Positions 1 through 6,071 of a stretch of 6,071 nucleotides of DNA are shown here, one piece after another; positions within the stretch are counted from its first letter, which is position 1, and each line of letters opens with the position of its first letter. The notes beneath the pieces are model-generated. The model did no database searches and had not been told where the DNA came from. It worked only from the letters and a program-made list of their open reading frames with translations. This DNA is from Phenylobacterium sp. (GTDB lineage Bacteria > Pseudomonadota > Alphaproteobacteria > Caulobacterales > Caulobacteraceae), in contig JAQGIJ010000379.1 of NCBI GenBank assembly GCA_028291285.1, positions 1-6,071 on the forward strand, written 5' to 3'. Made by a program: the position numbers and the translations under genes.

Positions 1-80
1 GCCGCGGCGGCGGCGGCGGCGGCGGCCAGCGCTCCTCCGGCGGCGGCGGCCGGTCCGGTGGCGTCTGGTCGAACCGCTGA
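1..80 (+). CDS. 3' end of an unidentified gene with a glycine-rich C-terminal tail (partial)
   Basis: Read from base 3, this frame encodes about 25 residues: Arg, seven Gly, Gln-Arg-Ser-Ser, four Gly, Arg-Ser-Gly-Gly-Val-Trp-Ser-Asn-Arg, then TGA at 78-80. The Gly runs are pure GGC codon repeats. This frame is preferred because it stops just before a convergent palindrome. The other two plus-strand frames give poly-Ala or poly-Arg and run on into non-coding-looking DNA. The minus strand has no ATG or GTG start in this stretch. Gly/Arg/Ser-rich tails occur in RNA-binding proteins such as DEAD-box helicases and in several membrane-protein families, but the body of the gene lies outside the window, so no function can be given. 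The GGC run could also be a non-coding simple repeat. Confidence 0.4.
   Translation, partial: RGGGGGGGQRSSGGGGRSGGVWSNR
6..50. repeat. GGC trinucleotide repeat tract
   Basis: There are seven consecutive GGC units at 6-26 and four at 39-50, separated by 12 bases. Read in the proposed frame they encode the two polyglycine runs of the tail. Pure triplet runs like this can change length by replication slippage. Confidence 0.7.
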
Positions 81-101
81 ATTCGGCGCGCTGACAATCG
101 G

Positions 102-130
102 GTCCCTTCTCCCGCTGCGGGAGAGGGGAC
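102..130. terminator. 13-bp palindrome between convergent genes; possible bidirectional terminator or dispersed repeat
   Basis: Bases 102-114 pair with 118-130 over 13 positions (12 Watson-Crick, one G-T at 107/125) around a CTG loop. The core is TCTCCCG-CTG-CGGGAGA. It lies between the proposed plus-strand gene end (80) and the argJ stop (185), where a terminator could serve both strands. There is no T-run on either side, so it is not a canonical intrinsic terminator. Closely similar CTCCCGC/GCGGGAG palindromes recur between genes in GC-rich alphaproteobacteria, so a dispersed repeat is an equally good reading. A weaker second palindrome follows: CGTCA at 144-148 pairs with TGACG at 174-178, enclosing CCGC at 155-158 and GCGG at 165-168. 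Confidence 0.5.
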
Positions 131-184
131 GCTACTCTTGGCGCGTCAGGCTCTCCGCTTCGCTGCGGCCGGATGACGGGCCTG

Positions 185-1609
<1,425 letters not shown>

Positions 1610-1651
1610 CTGGCGGCCCCTTGGGCTGGGGGGTTGGGCGGCGGGCGCCCG

Positions 1652-1680
1652 TCCCTAGCGATTTACGCCCGCAAGTGCAA
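1652..1680 (-). promoter_or_regulatory. Candidate argJ promoter
   Basis: On the minus strand TTGCACT (1680-1674) is followed after 14 bases by GCTAGGGA (1659-1652). The pair resembles the Caulobacter housekeeping pattern TTGACGS, 10-14 bases, GCTANAWC, with a good -35 and only the GCTA half of the -10. It would give a leader of roughly 35-40 bases for argJ. A 10-bp perfect palindrome (CGGGCGCCCG, 1642-1651) sits directly downstream, near the expected transcription start. The match is partial and unscored. Confidence 0.3.
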
Positions 1681-1701
1681 AGGTTCGCCCATTGCGATGA
1701 A

Positions 1702-1740
1702 GGGGGACTGAACCCCCGGCCGAATTCCGATCGAGAGGGA
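1702..1740 (+). promoter_or_regulatory. Thiolase leader: small hairpin and ribosome binding site
   Basis: GGGGG (1702-1706) and CCCCC (1713-1717) can form a 5-bp stem with a 6-base loop. Then GAGAGGGA (1733-1740) gives a good Shine-Dalgarno match about eight bases before the thiolase ATG. The ribosome site firmly supports the start at 1748. I found no convincing -35/-10 pair for the thiolase in the 138-bp divergent region, and the hairpin may be incidental. Confidence 0.45.
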
Positions 1741-1747
1741 ACTGCCC

Positions 1748-2917
1748 ATGCGCGACGCCGTGATCGTCTCCTACGCCCGCACGGGCATGCCCAAGGCCGC
1801 GCGCGGCGGGTTCAACATCACCCCGACGGTCAGCATCGCCGCGCATGCGGTGAAGCACGCCGTCGAGCGGGCCGGCGTGGCGCCCCAGGACATCGAGGAC
1901 TGCTTCATGGGCAATGTGACCCTGGGCGGCGGCAACCTCGGCCGGGAGACGGCGCTGCTGGCGGGCCTGCCGATCACCACCTCCGGCGCCACCATCAACC
2001 GCTTCTGCTCCTCGGGCCTGAACAGCGTCGCGCTGGCCGCCTACCACGTGAAGGAAGAGGGCGGCGACGTCGTCGTGGCCGGCGGCGTGGAGTCGCTCTC
2101 GCTGCCGGGCGGCGCGCGCAACCCGGCCAACCTCGACCCCAAGCTCACCGACCTGCATCCGGCGATCTTCATCCCGATGATCGACACCGCCGACATCGTC
2201 GCCGAGCGCTACAAGGTCAGCCGCGAGGCGCAGGACGAATTCTCCTACGAGAGCCAGATGCGCACGGCCGCGGCCCAGCAGGCCGGCAAGCACCGCGAGG
2301 AGATCGCGCCCATGGCCACCCGGATGAGGGTGGTCGACAAGGAGACCAAGGCGGAGTCCATCGTCGACGTCGTCGTCGACCGCGACGACTGCAACCGGCC
2401 GGACACCACGCGCGAGGGCCTCTCCAAGCTCCCGCCGGTGCGCGGCGAGGGCAAGTTCGTCACCGCCGGCAACGCCTCGCAGCTCTCCGACGGTGCGGCC
2501 GCGGTGGTGGTCATGGAGGCCAAGGAGGCCGAACGCCGGGGCTTGGCGCCGCTGGGCGCGTTCCGCGGCTGGGCGGTGGCCGGCTGCGAGCCGGACGAGA
2601 TGGGCATCGGGCCGGTCTTCGCCATCCCGCGCCTGCTCGAGCGCCATGGCCTGAAGATCGACGACATCGACCTGTGGGAGCTGAACGAGGCCTTCGCCTC
2701 CCAGTGCCTCTACAGCCGCGACCGGCTGGGCATCGATCCGGAGAAGTACAACGTCAACGGCGGCGCCATCTCCATCGGCCACCCCTTCGGCATGAGCGGC
2801 ACGCGGCTGACCGGTACGGTCTTGCAGGAAGCCCAGCGCCGCAAGGGCAAGTGGGCGGTGGTCTCCATGTGCGTCGGCGGCGGCATGGGGGCGGCGGGCC
2901 TGTTCGAGGTGTTCTGA
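1748..2917 (+). CDS. Acetyl-CoA C-acyltransferase (thiolase family)
   Basis: This thiolase catalyses CoA-dependent cleavage, or in reverse Claisen condensation, of 3-ketoacyl-CoA. All catalytic elements are present in the 389-residue protein, the normal length. The acylated cysteine is Cys87 (NRFCSSG), followed by the NEAF motif at 313-316, His345 in GHPFGMSG (344-351), and the proton-transfer Cys375 in SMCVGGGMG (373-381). The N-terminal start [17 protein letters not shown] is typical and no residues are missing. The cytoplasmic enzyme probably acts in fatty-acid beta-oxidation (FadA-like). The GHPFGMSG variant, in place of the GHPIGASG of biosynthetic acetoacetyl-CoA thiolases, points that way, but chain-length preference cannot be read from the sequence. 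No 3-hydroxyacyl-CoA dehydrogenase/enoyl-CoA hydratase partner lies beside it. It is divergent from argJ and is followed by secA, which has its own promoter, so it appears to be a single-gene unit. Confidence 0.93.
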   Translation: MRDAVIVSYARTGMPKAARGGFNITPTVSIAAHAVKHAVERAGVAPQDIEDCFMGNVTLGGGNLGRETALLAGLPITTSGATINRFCSSGLNSVALAAYHVKEEGGDVVVAGGVESLSLPGGARNPANLDPKLTDLHPAIFIPMIDTADIVAERYKVSREAQDEFSYESQMRTAAAQQAGKHREEIAPMATRMRVVDKETKAESIVDVVVDRDDCNRPDTTREGLSKLPPVRGEGKFVTAGNASQLSDGAAAVVVMEAKEAERRGLAPLGAFRGWAVAGCEPDEMGIGPVFAIPRLLERHGLKIDDIDLWELNEAFASQCLYSRDRLGIDPEKYNVNGGAISIGHPFGMSGTRLTGTVLQEAQRRKGKWAVVSMCVGGGMGAAGLFEVF

Positions 2918-2950
2918 GGCGGCCGCGACGCCGGACGTCACCCCGCCGCG

Positions 2951-2979
2951 TTGACACTGGCAGGGCCGCTGCTTAAGTC
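2951..2979 (+). promoter_or_regulatory. secA promoter
   Basis: A perfect TTGACA -35 (2951-2956) is followed after 16 bases by TTAAGT (2973-2978), which matches the -10 consensus at four of six positions. Read in the Caulobacter style it is TTGACAC, 13 bases, then GCTTAAGT. It lies 34 bases after the thiolase stop and predicts transcription starting near 2985, giving secA a leader of roughly 90 bases. No clear rho-independent terminator separates the thiolase from it, so some read-through is possible. Confidence 0.65.
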
Positions 2980-2984
2980 TCGGC

Positions 2985-3077
2985 CGCCCTGAAAAGAGCG
3001 ATTTTCTCCGGCAGGCGCAGGCCCGTATGGCCGGTGCGCGCCGGCGGCCCCGCAATACCGGACCTCCTTACTTGAGC
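2985..3077 (+). promoter_or_regulatory. secA leader with anti-Shine-Dalgarno-like sequence and a short upstream frame
   Basis: No Shine-Dalgarno sequence precedes the preferred secA ATG at 3078. Instead ACCTCCTTA (3062-3070) reproduces the 3' tail of 16S rRNA. A frame starting at GTG 3034 runs 13 codons ([13 protein letters not shown]) and ends at TGA 3073-3075, two bases before the secA ATG, an arrangement compatible with translational coupling. Two weak stems are possible: GAAAA (2991-2995) with TTTTC (3002-3006), and GCCGG (3030-3034) with CCGGC (3041-3045). Any regulatory role is inference. Confidence 0.4.
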
Positions 3078-5826
<2,749 letters not shown>

Positions 5827-5828
<2 letters not shown>

Positions 5829-5847
5829 CGCCGGCCGCAGCGGCGCT
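5827..5847 (+). terminator. Hairpin overlapping the secA stop codon
   Basis: AGCGCCG (5827-5833) and CGGCGCT (5841-5847) form a perfect 7-bp GC-rich stem with a 7-base loop. The stem begins inside the TAG stop. No T-run follows, so it is at best a weak or factor-assisted terminator, or it may protect the 3' end of the mRNA. Confidence 0.35.
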
Positions 5848-5861
5848 CCTGCCGCATTACG

Positions 5862-5890
5862 TTGTAAACGGAACACCGAGCGGCTAACCC
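5862..5890 (+). promoter_or_regulatory. Candidate promoter of the TetR-family gene
   Basis: TTGTAAA (5862-5868) and GCTAACCC (5883-5890) are 14 bases apart. This fits the Caulobacter-type TTGACGS/GCTANAWC layout, with six of eight -10 positions matching. The -35 lies in a small region of overlapping inverted repeats, TTAC-GTT-GTAA (5857-5867) and CGTT-GTA-AACG (5860-5870). The -10 lies in the left arm of the larger palindrome that follows. The call is by eye. Confidence 0.35.
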
Positions 5891-5908
5891 TGGGTCAGGG
5901 CTAACCGC
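5880..5908. promoter_or_regulatory. 29-bp palindrome, possible TetR operator
   Basis: The site is symmetric about base 5894. GCGG (5880-5883) and CCCTG (5888-5892) pair with CCGC (5905-5908) and CAGGG (5896-5900) around GGT. Of the 13 positions per arm, 11 are complementary, the exceptions being the outer bases of the two CTAA blocks. GGCTAACC also occurs as an exact direct repeat (5882-5889 and 5899-5906), 17 bases apart. Its position over the putative -10 and 11 bases before the ATG fits autorepression by the downstream TetR-type protein, though an RNA hairpin is an alternative. Confidence 0.45.
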
Positions 5909-5919
5909 CAGGGGCCGGC

Positions 5920-6071
5920 ATGCCGCGCATCCTCACCGACACCGACGTCGCCGATTTCCGCGAGCGGCTCTGCGCCGCCGCCGAGCGGCTGTTCGCGGCC
6001 AAGGGGCTGGACGGCGTCACCATGCGTCAGCTCGCCGCCGAGCTCGGCGTCTCGCCGATGACGCCCTACCG
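5920..6071 (+). CDS. TetR-family transcriptional regulator, N-terminal part (cut by the window edge)
   Basis: Fifty complete codons are visible: MPRILTDTDVADFRERLCAA, then AERLFAAKGLDGVTMRQLAA, then ELGVSPMTPY. This is a typical TetR DNA-binding domain. Helix 1 is at about 11-28 (AAERLFAAKG), and the helix-turn-helix at about 33-50 contains VTMRQLAAELGVSPMTPY, which in the family usually continues RYF. AGGGG (5910-5914) is a suitable ribosome site five bases before the ATG. The ligand-binding C-terminal domain, which would indicate the effector, lies outside the window. Members are usually dimeric repressors that act on their own promoter and on a neighbouring or divergent gene. Here no divergent gene exists, since secA reads toward it, so the target is probably the gene itself or something downstream. 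Confidence 0.9.
   Translation, partial: MPRILTDTDVADFRERLCAAAERLFAAKGLDGVTMRQLAAELGVSPMTPY

Noticed and set aside
1697..1711. Tiny ATG-initiated frame (M-K-G-D-stop) in the thiolase leader
   Set aside because: Four codons with no ribosome site and no further support. Such frames are expected by chance.
2919..2926. GCGGCCGC palindrome just after the thiolase stop, considered as a terminator
   Set aside because: The palindrome is too short for a stable hairpin, has no loop and no following T-run, and is expected by chance in DNA of this composition.
1621..2976. Plus-strand frame (451 codons) overlapping the thiolase in another frame
   Set aside because: It is an Arg/Gly/His-rich shadow translation beginning inside the argJ-thiolase gap. 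The thiolase frame has complete catalytic motifs and a good ribosome site.
1655..3055. Long minus-strand frame (466 codons) opposite the thiolase
   Set aside because: Its composition is low-complexity (Arg/Ala/Gly/His/Asp-rich), it has no recognisable motifs, and it spans both intergenic regions and the whole thiolase gene.

Overview
The window is high-GC chromosomal DNA, about two thirds G+C or more by eye, with strongly G/C-biased third codon positions. It looks like an alphaproteobacterium, most likely in or near the Caulobacteraceae (Caulobacter/Phenylobacterium type). Three things suggest this: the SecA N-terminus ([10 protein letters not shown]...), the closeness of argJ and secA, and promoter-like sites that fit the Caulobacter-type -35/-10 pattern better than the E. 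coli one. The assignment is by pattern recognition, not by a database search.

Layout. Bases 1-80 hold what is probably the 3' end of a plus-strand gene with a Gly/Arg/Ser-rich tail. It converges on argJ (minus strand, 1609-185), and a strong 13-bp palindrome (102-130) lies between them. A 138-bp divergent intergenic region (1610-1747) separates argJ from a plus-strand thiolase (1748-2917). A short gap with a clear -35/-10 promoter and a roughly 90-nt leader precedes secA (best start 3078, end 5828). A 91-bp gap with a hairpin overlapping the secA stop and a 29-bp palindrome leads to the first 50 codons of a TetR-family regulator (start 5920), which is cut by the window edge.

How the genes work together. 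They are mainly independent housekeeping functions. ArgJ recycles the acetyl group in arginine biosynthesis, the thiolase acts in acyl-CoA (beta-oxidation type) metabolism, and SecA is the ATPase motor of the Sec translocon. The TetR gene has its own palindrome over its putative promoter and is probably autoregulated; its target is unknown.

I see no mobile element, CRISPR array, tRNA, rRNA or defence system. The most unusual part is the secA leader. It has no Shine-Dalgarno sequence and carries instead a 9-base copy of the 16S rRNA 3' tail. It also contains a short reading frame that ends two bases before the secA ATG and whose residues loosely echo the SecM arrest peptide. I treat both as weak leads. 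The long open frames opposite or overlapping the genes are GC-driven shadows.
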